From Candidatus Saccharibacteria bacterium UBA3304 (GTDB lineage: Bacteria; Patescibacteriota; Saccharimonadia; Saccharimonadales; Saccharimonadaceae): a stretch of DNA of 26,995 bases. Position numbers and translations under genes: made by a program. The notes beneath the pieces were generated by a model. It was not told where the DNA came from. It ran no database searches and saw nothing but the letters and a program-made list of their open reading frames with translations. Below are positions 14,675 through 21,605 of the stretch, in pieces (position 1 is the first letter of the stretch; every line of letters begins with the position of its first letter). The stretch is from positions 1 to 26,995 of the forward strand of contig DESW01000023.1 of the NCBI GenBank assembly GCA_002361425.1, in the 5' to 3' direction.

Positions 14675-14680
14675 ATTATA
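14675..14680 (-). promoter_or_regulatory. Extended -10 box of tig
   Basis: TGGTATAAT on the minus strand, 7 bases before ATG 14667, in the 44-base gap after the FAD oxidase gene. A TTCCGT lies 17 bases upstream in the -35 position and is a poor match to TTGACA. Confidence 0.6.
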
Positions 14681-14711
14681 CCACGAACAGATAAGAGACG
14701 GAAACGTAAGC

Positions 14712-16310
14712 TTAATCTTTAGTTGAGATGCCGTGATTGTAGTCGCTACGGAAGTGCTTGAGCGTGGCTCTAATATTAGTTTCGTGCTTGATTCCAGGGT
14801 TAAGAACGCCTTCCGGATCGAAGATTTGCTTAACCTTCTTATAGAGAGCAATCGTAGTTGGCGCTTCGAATTTCTGAGCGAAGATTGCCATGAAGCGACC
14901 TTCTGGCGCCTCGCCGCATGGATAGCCATGGTTAGCGGCAATGACCTTGAGATATGCGCCCAAGAACTGAATGATTCTCTTGCGACCAGCAGCATTGGTC
15001 GGATTGAAGCATGGGCGAATCGAGAAAGTATTAAAGTCAACCGAGCCGAAGACAGCCATTGGTAGCGACATTTCTTTCGCGAGTTTAGTGACGTCATCGA
15101 GGAATTTCGCCTGATTTTCTGGCTCAATATAGACACCGTCGATGAGTGGCAAATGATAAGTATTAAGAGCACTGTCATTCAGGTAAGCATCAAGCGTACG
15201 GTCGAGTTCGATAAAGTCGCGCTCATTTTCTTCATCCTCCTCAATAATACGCATCGAATCCGGCAAAGCACGGCGAATCTTCGCGAGCTTGCGCTTGCGA
15301 TCACGCGTAGAGTCATCCTTCACATTAGCGACGACCAAGTAGCCATCGTCGGAAACGCGGCGGAAGAAGCGGCTGGACTTACCGGTTTCTTCAGTAGCAT
15401 TAAACAGCTCTGTATCATAGACAACAATGTCGGTAAACTTGAGACGCTTGAGCTCGCTCGTAACGAAGGCAAAGGCCTCAGCGGTCTTGCATGGAATCGC
15501 AATATAGTCTGGGCGGTCGAAGACAGGTTCAATCTTGAGAATAACTTCAGAAATGATGCCAAGCGTACCCTCGGAGCCGGTCAGAAGTGGCAAGAGGCTA
15601 AAGCTGTGCTTGGTTTTTACAGCGCCAAGGCCAGAGTAGCCGAAGCGATTCTTCTTATTCTCTGGCAACTGACAAATAGACTCCCATTCGTTTTCAATCA
15701 AATCATCGACGGCACGATAGAGTTCGCCTTCGCGGTCGCCCTGGAGTTTCTTTTTGCGGAAGTAATGCAGCGAAAGATTGCGCACCTCGACTACGTCGCC
15801 GTTTGCGAGCACAACCTCGGCGCGATCAATAAAATCATAAATCGTGGACGGCTCGGTGTTGTTGCTAGCGCTAGCCGCCTTCGCAATAAGGCCGCCGATA
15901 GTCTCGAACGGGTTACCGAAGACTGGCAAGTCGAGACCGCAAAGATTAAGAGCCTTCTTAAGTTCGCCAAGCTTAACGCCGCACTGGACGCGAACGAGGC
16001 GCTGGCGAATATCGATTTCCTGAATAGCAGCCATGCGCTCAGTAGAAATCACTAAGCCGGTGCCAATATCGGAGCCAGTCTTACTATAGCCAGAACCGCG
16101 GACAGTAATCGGAAGTGAGACCTTCTTCTGAGCAAGCTTATGTGAGAATAAAACGAGGCGGCGAATATCGAGCGTGTTCTCTGGTAGAGCTACGACGCGC
16201 GGATGCATTTTGAGCATAGAACGGTCGGTAGCATACTGCTCCAAAATGCCAGGCGCAGAGTACACAACGCCATCAATACTCTTGTTTAGATAGATCGCTA
16301 TGCGATTCAT
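14712..16310 (-). CDS. FAD-linked oxidase of the GlcD/D-lactate dehydrogenase type
   Basis: Flavoprotein of the PCMH/VAO fold that oxidises a 2-hydroxy acid such as D-lactate or glycolate; the substrate cannot be fixed from sequence. The 532-residue protein has the FAD PP-loop VRGSGYSKTGSD (70-81), VRVQCGVKLGELKKAL (about 106-121), NPFETIGG for the flavin site, LLTGSEGTLGIISEVIL (about 240-256), and a C-terminal cap domain ending with the typical KQIFDPEGVLNPGIKH. No signal peptide, membrane helix or Fe-S cluster motif is seen, so the electron acceptor is unknown. ATG 16310 is supported by GGGTGG a few bases upstream and an extended -10 box at 16337-16342. The gene precedes tig but has no functional link to it. 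Confidence 0.85.
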   Translation of the reverse strand: MNRIAIYLNKSIDGVVYSAPGILEQYATDRSMLKMHPRVVALPENTLDIRRLVLFSHKLAQKKVSLPITVRGSGYSKTGSDIGTGLVISTERMAAIQEIDIRQRLVRVQCGVKLGELKKALNLCGLDLPVFGNPFETIGGLIAKAASASNNTEPSTIYDFIDRAEVVLANGDVVEVRNLSLHYFRKKKLQGDREGELYRAVDDLIENEWESICQLPENKKNRFGYSGLGAVKTKHSFSLLPLLTGSEGTLGIISEVILKIEPVFDRPDYIAIPCKTAEAFAFVTSELKRLKFTDIVVYDTELFNATEETGKSSRFFRRVSDDGYLVVANVKDDSTRDRKRKLAKIRRALPDSMRIIEEDEENERDFIELDRTLDAYLNDSALNTYHLPLIDGVYIEPENQAKFLDDVTKLAKEMSLPMAVFGSVDFNTFSIRPCFNPTNAAGRKRIIQFLGAYLKVIAANHGYPCGEAPEGRFMAIFAQKFEAPTTIALYKKVKQIFDPEGVLNPGIKHETNIRATLKHFRSDYNHGISTKD

Positions 16311-16336
16311 AAACCACCCATTAACATCTGATATCT

Positions 16337-16342
16337 ATTTTA
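16337..16342 (-). promoter_or_regulatory. Extended -10 box of the FAD-linked oxidase gene
   Basis: TGCTAAAAT on the minus strand. The expected leader is about 20 bases and contains GGGTGG before ATG 16310. No good -35 box was seen at normal spacing. Confidence 0.5.
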
Positions 16343-16369
16343 GCATAAAAACTTTGTGAAAAACGCAAG

Positions 16370-16397
16370 AAAAAAGGCCTCTTTTTCAAGAGACCTT
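16370..16397 (-). terminator. Rho-independent terminator of the 118-residue hypothetical gene
   Basis: On the minus strand AAGGTCTCTT, loop GAAA, AAGAGGCCTT (one G-U pair) and then a run of T. The stem begins 7 bases after the stop codon. Confidence 0.85.
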
Positions 16398-16404
16398 GAG
16401 GCAC

Positions 16405-16761
16405 TTAAACGAGGACGTCTATGTGCTCAATAACGAGGTAGTACTCTTCATCGCGTCTAGTTTTTGCGATGAGAACAGGTTCGCCATTTGTGGAGATTGT
16501 CTTGGCGAGGCTGGAGTGCGAAATGTTGGTTAATGACGTGATTTCATGCGTAATGACCTCATGTCCTTCCGGATAATCGCCGCCATAGATATGGCCAACC
16601 AGACTATAGCATGGGACTACGTCCAGAATGCCACTGCCGAGCGCTCCGCGCGCAAAACGCATAATTTCGCTCTGACTCTTTTCACGAAGCGTGATCGGAG
16701 CACCATCGACAAACTGCATACGCCAGCGTTTGATGACTGGGATTTTCTCTGTCTTGCTCAT
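16405..16761 (-). CDS. Hypothetical protein, 118 residues, in its own expression cassette
   Basis: I do not recognise this protein. It has no membrane helix or signal peptide. The sequence suggests a mixed alpha/beta fold, with a basic N-terminus (MSKTEKIPVIKRWRMQF) and a C-terminal strand-rich part (EPVLIAKTRRDEEYYLVIEHIDVLV). The segment YGGDYPEGHEVITHEITSLTNI carries two His residues but no known motif. ATG 16761 is chosen because GAGGTG lies 6-7 bases upstream; the open frame continues upstream without a ribosome site and into the promoter. Like the 155-residue gene at 8013, it is a single-gene unit with a consensus promoter, a leader of about 43 bases, a strong ribosome site and its own terminator. 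Confidence 0.78.
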   Translation of the reverse strand: MSKTEKIPVIKRWRMQFVDGAPITLREKSQSEIMRFARGALGSGILDVVPCYSLVGHIYGGDYPEGHEVITHEITSLTNISHSSLAKTISTNGEPVLIAKTRRDEEYYLVIEHIDVLV

Positions 16762-16810
16762 GTTTTTCACCTCTTTGCAAAGTACTTGGTTTTTAGTGCA
16801 CCATTTGTCT

Positions 16811-16839
16811 ATTGTATCACAATTATGCTTAACTGTCAA
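16811..16839 (-). promoter_or_regulatory. Consensus sigma70 promoter for the 118-residue gene
   Basis: TTGACA (16839-16834), 17 bases ending in TGA, then TACAAT (16816-16811) on the minus strand. This is the best -35 box in the window. Confidence 0.85.
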
Positions 16840-16846
16840 TCTGGGC

Positions 16847-16876
16847 TTGCGACTTTTGGCGCTGCTCTGCTATAAT
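16847..16876 (+). promoter_or_regulatory. Promoter of tRNA-Leu
   Basis: TTGCGA (16847-16852), an 18-base spacer and TATAAT (16871-16876), ending 9 bases before the mature 5' end of the tRNA. Confidence 0.7.
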
Positions 16877-16885
16877 TAGAGTGCT

Positions 16886-16970
16886 GCGCGAGTGGTGAAA
16901 TTGGTATACACGTATGCCTTAGGAGCATATGCCTTTCGGCGTGCTGGTTCAAGTCCAGTCTCGCGCACCA
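16886..16970 (+). tRNA. tRNA-Leu, anticodon UAG, CCA encoded
   Basis: The 85-base gene folds as a class II tRNA. The acceptor stem pairs GCGCGAG (16886-16892) with CTCGCGC (16960-16966), then A and an encoded CCA. The anticodon stem TATGC/GCATA encloses the loop CTTAGGA with anticodon TAG at 16920-16922. A long variable arm GCC-TTTC-GGC is typical of Leu, and the T arm is CTGG-TTCAAGT-CCAG. UAG reads CUN leucine codons. It has its own promoter and terminator and is not part of a tRNA cluster. Confidence 0.95.
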
Positions 16971-16979
16971 AATAAAGAT

Positions 16980-17005
16980 TACGAGTTTCCAGACTCGTAT
17001 TTTTT
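16980..17005 (+). terminator. Terminator of tRNA-Leu
   Basis: TACGAGT, loop TTCCAG, ACTCGTA, followed by six T. It is immediately followed by the -10 box of the next gene. Confidence 0.85.
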
Positions 17006-17009
17006 ATAC

Positions 17010-17015
17010 TATAAT
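17010..17015 (+). promoter_or_regulatory. -10 box for the 345-residue anchored protein, likely leaderless
   Basis: TATAAT ends 7 bases before ATG 17023. The -35 position (16987-16992) is occupied by the loop of the tRNA terminator, TTCCAG. Confidence 0.55.
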
Positions 17016-17022
17016 AATGCTT

Positions 17023-18060
17023 ATGGATACACAAAATTCTTTTGCGAGCCAGGCGCCCACTAATACGCCAGAGCCACAAGCATTCAACAACTATAATCAA
17101 CCTAAAAAGAAGAGCACTACGCCAATTATTATTATGCTAGTTATCCTAGTTCTAGTGCTCGGCGGAGTAATTGCTTTTCTTCTATTGAGAAATAGTAACA
17201 AAGATAACACTTCTACAGGTAAAGATAGCAAAGAGAGCGAAGTAGCTGAGACGGAAATCACCTCAGAAACCGTCAAAAAAGACCTATTTGAAAAAATGAA
17301 AATCGTTCTTCTAGAGTCTTGGAATAATGATTTCAAATATGACGACAAGACTGCCGTATTGAGTGGTTATGATTTTCCTTTCAAACTCTTTAAAGAGGGC
17401 ACCAACAATGACGGCACGAAGTTTTATTCAATTAGCTTATACTTCGACAATACCCATCTAACTAAGTTCTCTGAATCCCCTAAAGGCAGAGATTATGCAA
17501 AGAGTATTTTTGCCAAAGAAAACAATCCGAACTTTAAATATTTATTCTCCAGCGCAGAAGACTTCCTTAATGACGAGGAATCGGTTTTTGTCGAAGGTTC
17601 TACTTTTGATAAAAAATACAAAGCTGTTTACGGCGAAGACATTAAAGCGCACAAGACTGACGAGTACTGTGGCGGCCTCTTTTATGATAGCGCAATTAAT
17701 ATTTATTACGCGTTCTCCGGCGGCAGGCAATGCGGTGGCGCTTCCCCGGAAATCGTAAATCTTTATTTCGACTCTTATACTCAGAAAGGTAACGAAGCTT
17801 ATATCAATATCTATGGAGCTAATGCCGTTAATGAAAGCGAGTCGGTCAATAAACAATGCGGAGTACGTTCTCTAGAACAGACGGAGAGTTTCCATAACTG
17901 CGATACGGACGAAGCGAAGATCCTCAATAGCTACTTTGCAACTTCCCCAAGCATCATTAACGATTCAAACAAAGAAAAATACAGCCACTATCGCTTCGTC
18001 TTTAGTGGCGAAAACTCCGACTATCACTTCGTAAAGGTTGAAAAAGTCGCGAAAAAATAA
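17023..18060 (+). CDS. Membrane-anchored extracytoplasmic hypothetical protein
   Basis: A 345-residue protein with a short Pro/Asn/Gln-rich cytoplasmic N-terminus, one transmembrane helix at about 33-53 (PIIIMLVILVLVLGGVIAFL), a Ser/Thr/Lys linker, and an extracytoplasmic domain from about 85 to the end. That domain has four Cys residues (EYCGG, RQCGG, KQCGV, HNCDT), probably two disulfides, and several Tyr-rich strands. No family is recognised; similar anchored proteins are common in Saccharibacteria. ATG 17023 is preferred over ATG 17017, two codons upstream, because the TATAAT box at 17010-17015 would place the transcript start at about 17022. There is no Shine-Dalgarno sequence. It stands alone between two terminators. 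Confidence 0.8.
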   Translation: MDTQNSFASQAPTNTPEPQAFNNYNQPKKKSTTPIIIMLVILVLVLGGVIAFLLLRNSNKDNTSTGKDSKESEVAETEITSETVKKDLFEKMKIVLLESWNNDFKYDDKTAVLSGYDFPFKLFKEGTNNDGTKFYSISLYFDNTHLTKFSESPKGRDYAKSIFAKENNPNFKYLFSSAEDFLNDEESVFVEGSTFDKKYKAVYGEDIKAHKTDEYCGGLFYDSAINIYYAFSGGRQCGGASPEIVNLYFDSYTQKGNEAYINIYGANAVNESESVNKQCGVRSLEQTESFHNCDTDEAKILNSYFATSPSIINDSNKEKYSHYRFVFSGENSDYHFVKVEKVAKK

Positions 18061-18076
18061 TTAAAATTAACCGATC

Positions 18077-18107
18077 AAAATCCCTCAGAGAACACTGGGG
18101 GATTTTT
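18077..18107 (+). terminator. Terminator after the anchored protein, possibly bidirectional
   Basis: AAAATCCCTCAG (18077-18088), loop AGAACA, CTGGGGGATTTT (18095-18106) and more T. The upstream A-run could also serve the convergent S51 peptidase gene, whose stop codon abuts it at 18108. Confidence 0.85.
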
Positions 18108-18761
18108 CTAGCCTCTTAATACTTCACTCTTGCGACCATCGACGATAATTACATCAGAATCGTCAAGAAGCACTGCTTTGCCGCCATAATTGGCGATATT
18201 GCGGCGATAAATGTCGGTTTTTTCTGCATGATCTTCGCGATATGCGTGGCAGACTGGGTAAAAATCAATCAAGCCAAGAGCATCGAGTGGAGCTTTTTTG
18301 CCGTAAAGTTCTTTTGTGACTTCTGGCATGCGATCCTCGCCACGAATATATGGCGCAAGATTTTTCGCGGCAACCATTGTGCCAGCGCTCTCACCAGCAT
18401 AGACAATTGCATCATTAAAGAGAGCGCGATGAATAATCTTGTCGAGGCCACTCATGCGCATAGCGGCATTGAGATAGAACGGGTTACCGCCGAGGCAATA
18501 AATCGTACCTGGGTCATACTGCTCAAGATAGCCTTCAAGCTCTTCTGGACGACCAAAGAATAATTTCAGATCAAGAACCTGAGGATCGAAGCCGGCCTGC
18601 GCAAAAAGAGCCATCTTGTCACCAAGGACATTAGCAGCATAATCTTCTTTACGATAATCACGTGCATTACGCACAACTAAGACGCGGCGGTTGCTTCCTA
18701 CAAGGCGGCGCAAACGGTTGGCATGATTCCCCAACTCACTACTAGCAAGAAATAATCTCAT
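18108..18761 (-). CDS. Peptidase family S51 (dipeptidase E / cyanophycinase-like)
   Basis: Serine peptidase with a class I glutamine-amidotransferase-like fold; relatives cleave Asp-X dipeptides (PepE) or cyanophycin. The 217-residue protein has the substrate-side motif YCLGGNPFYL (88-97), the nucleophile elbow YAGESAGTMV (121-130, Ser125) and His in FYPVCHAYREDH (167-178). The C-terminal LLDDSDVIIVDG is typical of S51. Length fits PepE (about 230) better than cyanophycinase (about 270 or more). The protein has no signal peptide, so it acts in the cytoplasm. The start is ATG 18761, with GGAGGAGG ending 6-7 bases upstream. A TATAAT at 18815-18810 could promote it with a leader of about 40 bases. 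Confidence 0.82.
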   Translation of the reverse strand: MRLFLASSELGNHANRLRRLVGSNRRVLVVRNARDYRKEDYAANVLGDKMALFAQAGFDPQVLDLKLFFGRPEELEGYLEQYDPGTIYCLGGNPFYLNAAMRMSGLDKIIHRALFNDAIVYAGESAGTMVAAKNLAPYIRGEDRMPEVTKELYGKKAPLDALGLIDFYPVCHAYREDHAEKTDIYRRNIANYGGKAVLLDDSDVIIVDGRKSEVLRG

Positions 18762-18845
18762 CCGTTTCCTCCTCCACCCTATATTAAAATTGCGTTAATC
18801 AATAATGATATTATAAACAAAAAATCGAAGAATAACAGTAGGTTT

Positions 18846-19607
18846 TTAGACGCAGGTAAAGCCGCCGTCGACAGGCAGGATAACACCGGTAACATAGCGC
18901 GCTTCGTCAGAGGCGAGGAAGACGGCTGCAGCGTTTAATTCGCCCGGTTTGCCATAGCGCTGCATAGGTACATTAGCCTTAGCGAAAGCCTGGAAATCTG
19001 GTGTGTCTAGAATTTCTTTCGTAAGCTCAGTCTCGAAGTAACCTGGGCAGATTGCATTGCAGGTAATACCTTCAGTTGCGAGCTCGGCTGCAACGGCGCG
19101 CGTAAAGTTAACGACTGCACCCTTGGATGCATGATAAGCAGTACTGAAGAGCTGTGTATTACCAACGAGGCCGTACATACTAGCAATATTAATAATGCGG
19201 CCATAGTGATTCTTCTTCATGATGTTCGCGAAGGCACGAGTCATCTTAAAGACGCTAGTTTCGTCAGCGGCAATCGTGAAATCCCATTCCTCATCAGTCA
19301 TCGCGAGCACACCGTTATTCTTGGCAGCACCAGCACAGTTGAGAAGAATGTCGACCTGGCCATATTCTTTTTCGGCAGCTTCGGCAGCAGCGTTGATATC
19401 GTCAGAGCTAGTAACGTCACATTTAACTGGCAAAACTTTAACACCATATTTACCGCGAAGTTCTTCAGCGAATTCCTCGAGACGCTCGATACGGCGAGCA
19501 AGAATTACGAGATTTGCGCCCTGGCCTGCAAAGGCTTCTGCCATCTGCTTGCCGAGACCCGAGCTTGCGCCCGATACTACTGCTACTTTTCCTGTAAGAT
19601 CAAACAT
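18846..19607 (-). CDS. Short-chain dehydrogenase/reductase (classical SDR)
   Basis: NAD(P)-dependent oxidoreductase, 253 residues, a classical SDR. The cofactor loop is SGASSGLG (12-19), the structural motif NCAG is at 90-93, and the catalytic residues are Ser143, Tyr158 and Lys162 (YHASK). PGYFETELT follows the active site, and the C-terminus ends VTGVILPVDGGFTCV, usual for this class. An Arg after the second strand (LARR) suggests NADPH preference. The best relatives by look are gluconate 5-dehydrogenase and FabG-like reductases. With no fatty-acid or sugar-acid genes nearby, the substrate is open. ATG 19607 comes 1 base after the upstream stop with AAGGA in front, so it is coupled to the anchored protein gene. 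Confidence 0.85.
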   Translation of the reverse strand: MFDLTGKVAVVSGASSGLGKQMAEAFAGQGANLVILARRIERLEEFAEELRGKYGVKVLPVKCDVTSSDDINAAAEAAEKEYGQVDILLNCAGAAKNNGVLAMTDEEWDFTIAADETSVFKMTRAFANIMKKNHYGRIINIASMYGLVGNTQLFSTAYHASKGAVVNFTRAVAAELATEGITCNAICPGYFETELTKEILDTPDFQAFAKANVPMQRYGKPGELNAAAVFLASDEARYVTGVILPVDGGFTCV

Positions 19608-19608
19608 A

Positions 19609-20223
19609 TTATCCTTCCAATGATTTTACATATTCTTTATCTTCATCATCTTCTTCGAGCTCATCAAAATCTTCATCGTCAGCATACTCAATAGTCTTCA
19701 TATCAATATCGCAGGTCTTAATGAAGCTATTGTGATTGTAGGCAAAATTCTTCGTGAAGTCGTTTTGGAAGATGACCTCAAGACAGCCATTGTCATTACT
19801 AAAGAAGATGCTCTTATTCTTGCCATCGTTATCTCTTGCAGCAACCTTCATTTCGTTGGCGCTACAAACTTCGCCGAGGAGCCAGGCGCTGCTGTTGTTA
19901 TTGCCGAAGAGACTCTTAACGTTCCAGCAATCATCACGCGTAACATCAACGTTTTTGCCAGAGGCGGCGTCGTAGATAGTACTAGCGGAGCGTGAAATTT
20001 CAGAGCTTAGGCTCGAGCTGCCCCATTCATCGAAATGATTATCGACCCAGTCGGCAATTTTATCGAAATTAGCGCTAATAAAAATGAAAGCTGCAATTAC
20101 AAATAACAATGGAAAACCGAATAATACAACTAGAATAATTACGACAACTTTAAGACCAGAGTTGTCCTGCTGAGGCATAGTGGCTTGCTGTGCCCGAATT
20201 GGATCTTTTTGGATATCTTTCAT
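19609..20223 (-). CDS. Membrane-anchored hypothetical protein with acidic tail
   Basis: A 204-residue protein with a short polar N-terminus (about 23 residues, Gln-rich), one strong transmembrane helix at about 24-50 (VVVIILVVLFGFPLLFVIAAF), and an extracytoplasmic domain with four Cys residues (DDCWN, EVCSA, NGCLE, KTCDI) that could form two disulfides. The C-terminus is a strongly acidic stretch of Asp and Glu (about 181-198). No family is recognised. A TAAAAT ends 6 bases before ATG 20223, and AAGGG in that gap could be either a weak ribosome site or coincidence. The stop codon is 1 base before the SDR start, so the two are co-expressed. Confidence 0.75.
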   Translation of the reverse strand: MKDIQKDPIRAQQATMPQQDNSGLKVVVIILVVLFGFPLLFVIAAFIFISANFDKIADWVDNHFDEWGSSSLSSEISRSASTIYDAASGKNVDVTRDDCWNVKSLFGNNNSSAWLLGEVCSANEMKVAARDNDGKNKSIFFSNDNGCLEVIFQNDFTKNFAYNHNSFIKTCDIDMKTIEYADDEDFDELEEDDEDKEYVKSLEG

Positions 20224-20235
20224 ACCCTTATTTTA

Positions 20236-20763
20236 CTACAATTTCTGATACATCTTGATGTGGGCGGCGGCGTAGGATTTGTCGCTAAAAAGACTGAGGC
20301 CGCGGAATTCCCATGGTGCTGGCGACTCTGGATGAGATAGCACAAAAATACCGCCATGCTTGAGGCTTTTGAGGATTTCCTCGATGTATTCATACTGCGG
20401 ATTCTCGTATGGAGGATCGGCAAAAATAATGTCATATTCGTCACGCAACTTGCGAACGAGCTTAGCTTTGTCGTCGAGCCTAAACTTGGCGATATTGTCA
20501 TGGATGGTCTTAGCGGCCTTGCGATTGTTTTCAAGAAAATCTACTTCAGCAGCACCGAGCGAGAGGGCTTCGATGCCAATTGCACCGCTGCCAGCAAAAG
20601 CGTCGAGGATTACTTTGTCGGCGATCTCGCCACGAAGACGATTAAAAATTGCCGAGCGTTCACGATCGCCCATAGGGTGAGTCTTGTCAGTTTTCGGGGT
20701 GTCGATGAGGCGTCCGCCAAGCTTACCGGAAATGATACGAATCTGATTATTTTTTCTTGGCAT
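20236..20763 (-). CDS. rsmD: 16S rRNA (guanine966-N2)-methyltransferase RsmD
   Basis: S-adenosylmethionine-dependent methyltransferase acting on G966 of 16S rRNA during small-subunit assembly. The 175-residue protein (usual about 185) shows IRIISGKLGGRLI at the N-terminus, the RsmD-type HPMGDRERSAIFNRL (29-43), motif I LDAFAGSGAIGIEALSLGA (53-71), a VDFLENN motif II region, and the catalytic DPPY (116-119). The gene starts 17 bases inside the end of the preceding PLC-like gene, so translation is coupled. CoaD, a common neighbour of rsmD, is not present in this window. Confidence 0.92.
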   Translation of the reverse strand: MPRKNNQIRIISGKLGGRLIDTPKTDKTHPMGDRERSAIFNRLRGEIADKVILDAFAGSGAIGIEALSLGAAEVDFLENNRKAAKTIHDNIAKFRLDDKAKLVRKLRDEYDIIFADPPYENPQYEYIEEILKSLKHGGIFVLSHPESPAPWEFRGLSLFSDKSYAAAHIKMYQKL

Positions 20764-21604
20764 ATTTACCTCCCTTTTGCTTTAGTTTAGCACGATTTGC
20801 TTGCTCGAGTGAGGATGCCCAGCCCAGCGCAATAGCACGAATGATTTCCGGAATAAGCGTCTCGCGTGTTTCAAGTGCAAGCTGAGTAGTCCAGCCTTTC
20901 TGAAGAAAATTATCATACATCCTAAGCGCGTGAACTTTCTTGAGCGAAGAATAGAAGGCTTTTTCAATATCGACGTCATGGAATTCTTCGTGAGTAGTCT
21001 TTGGCGTGAGACGTTTAATGCCGATTGGTGCAATAATATAAGCCACACCATACTCAAAGGCGATATGCTTCGTCATTACGCCACCAGCACCCCAGTATAG
21101 CCAGTTGTTGCGAGCGGCCTGAGCCAGATTATCGCCACGCATGATACCTTTGATTTCTTTTCCAAAAATGCGCTTATAATCCTTATCCGTCATAAGTTCA
21201 TCAACAACCTCGCGGAATGGGTAGTGATGAGCCGGCGTTAGACCGTCGGTAATCGCATGCGCCATCCAAGCCGCCTCAAATGCAGCGCGCTCGTGATTAT
21301 TCTGGATTAATGCCTGCGTGAGATTATATTGGTGATCAAGAATATACTGACGCAAAACACCATCGTCATTATCTGGCTGAATGAAATGCTCTGGCTCGTC
21401 AACGCCTGGCGATTTCGCCTTTAGACCATCCGGGCCACGCGTGCCTTCGAAATAAAGAATCTTTTCAATACTAGGAAAAATACGCGCATCGCGACCATAT
21501 TCTTGCGCTAATAGCTGACGAGCGGCTTTATCAAGCTTCTGATGAACGCCAATCAACTTACCGGAGTGCTTTGACCCCTTAATAATGTCTAGAGTTGCAT
21601 ACAT
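20747..21604 (-). CDS. Putative metal-dependent hydrolase with phospholipase C / P1 nuclease-like motif
   Basis: A 285-residue, mostly helical protein without signal peptide. The segment WMAHAITDGLTPAHHYPF contains His116-x3-Asp120-x3-Pro124-x-His126, the zinc-ligand pattern HxxxDxxxPxH shared by zinc-dependent phospholipase C and S1/P1 nuclease. Further His residues at 13, 21, 73, 91 and 104 could complete a metal cluster. In true family members the N-terminal residue, exposed after signal removal, binds zinc; that is impossible here without cleavage, so the assignment is tentative. The tail is basic. It follows recG after 1 base and overlaps rsmD by 17 bases. The substrate is unknown; a cytoplasmic nucleic-acid or phospho-ester role is inference. 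Confidence 0.6.
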   Translation of the reverse strand: MYATLDIIKGSKHSGKLIGVHQKLDKAARQLLAQEYGRDARIFPSIEKILYFEGTRGPDGLKAKSPGVDEPEHFIQPDNDDGVLRQYILDHQYNLTQALIQNNHERAAFEAAWMAHAITDGLTPAHHYPFREVVDELMTDKDYKRIFGKEIKGIMRGDNLAQAARNNWLYWGAGGVMTKHIAFEYGVAYIIAPIGIKRLTPKTTHEEFHDVDIEKAFYSSLKKVHALRMYDNFLQKGWTTQLALETRETLIPEIIRAIALGWASSLEQANRAKLKQKGGKYAKKK

Positions 21605-21605
21605 G

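Noticed and set aside
13513..14694. Long plus-strand open frame of 393 codons
   Set aside because: It is antisense to trigger factor and its protein has random-looking Leu/Asn/Phe-rich composition.
15153..16055. Plus-strand open frame of 300 codons
   Set aside because: It is antisense to the FAD-linked oxidase, with no start signal and no domain.
16796..16804. Possible 3-codon leader peptide (ATG-GTG-CAC-TAA) at the expected transcript start of the 118-residue gene
   Set aside because: It is too short to judge and no attenuator follows it; probably chance.
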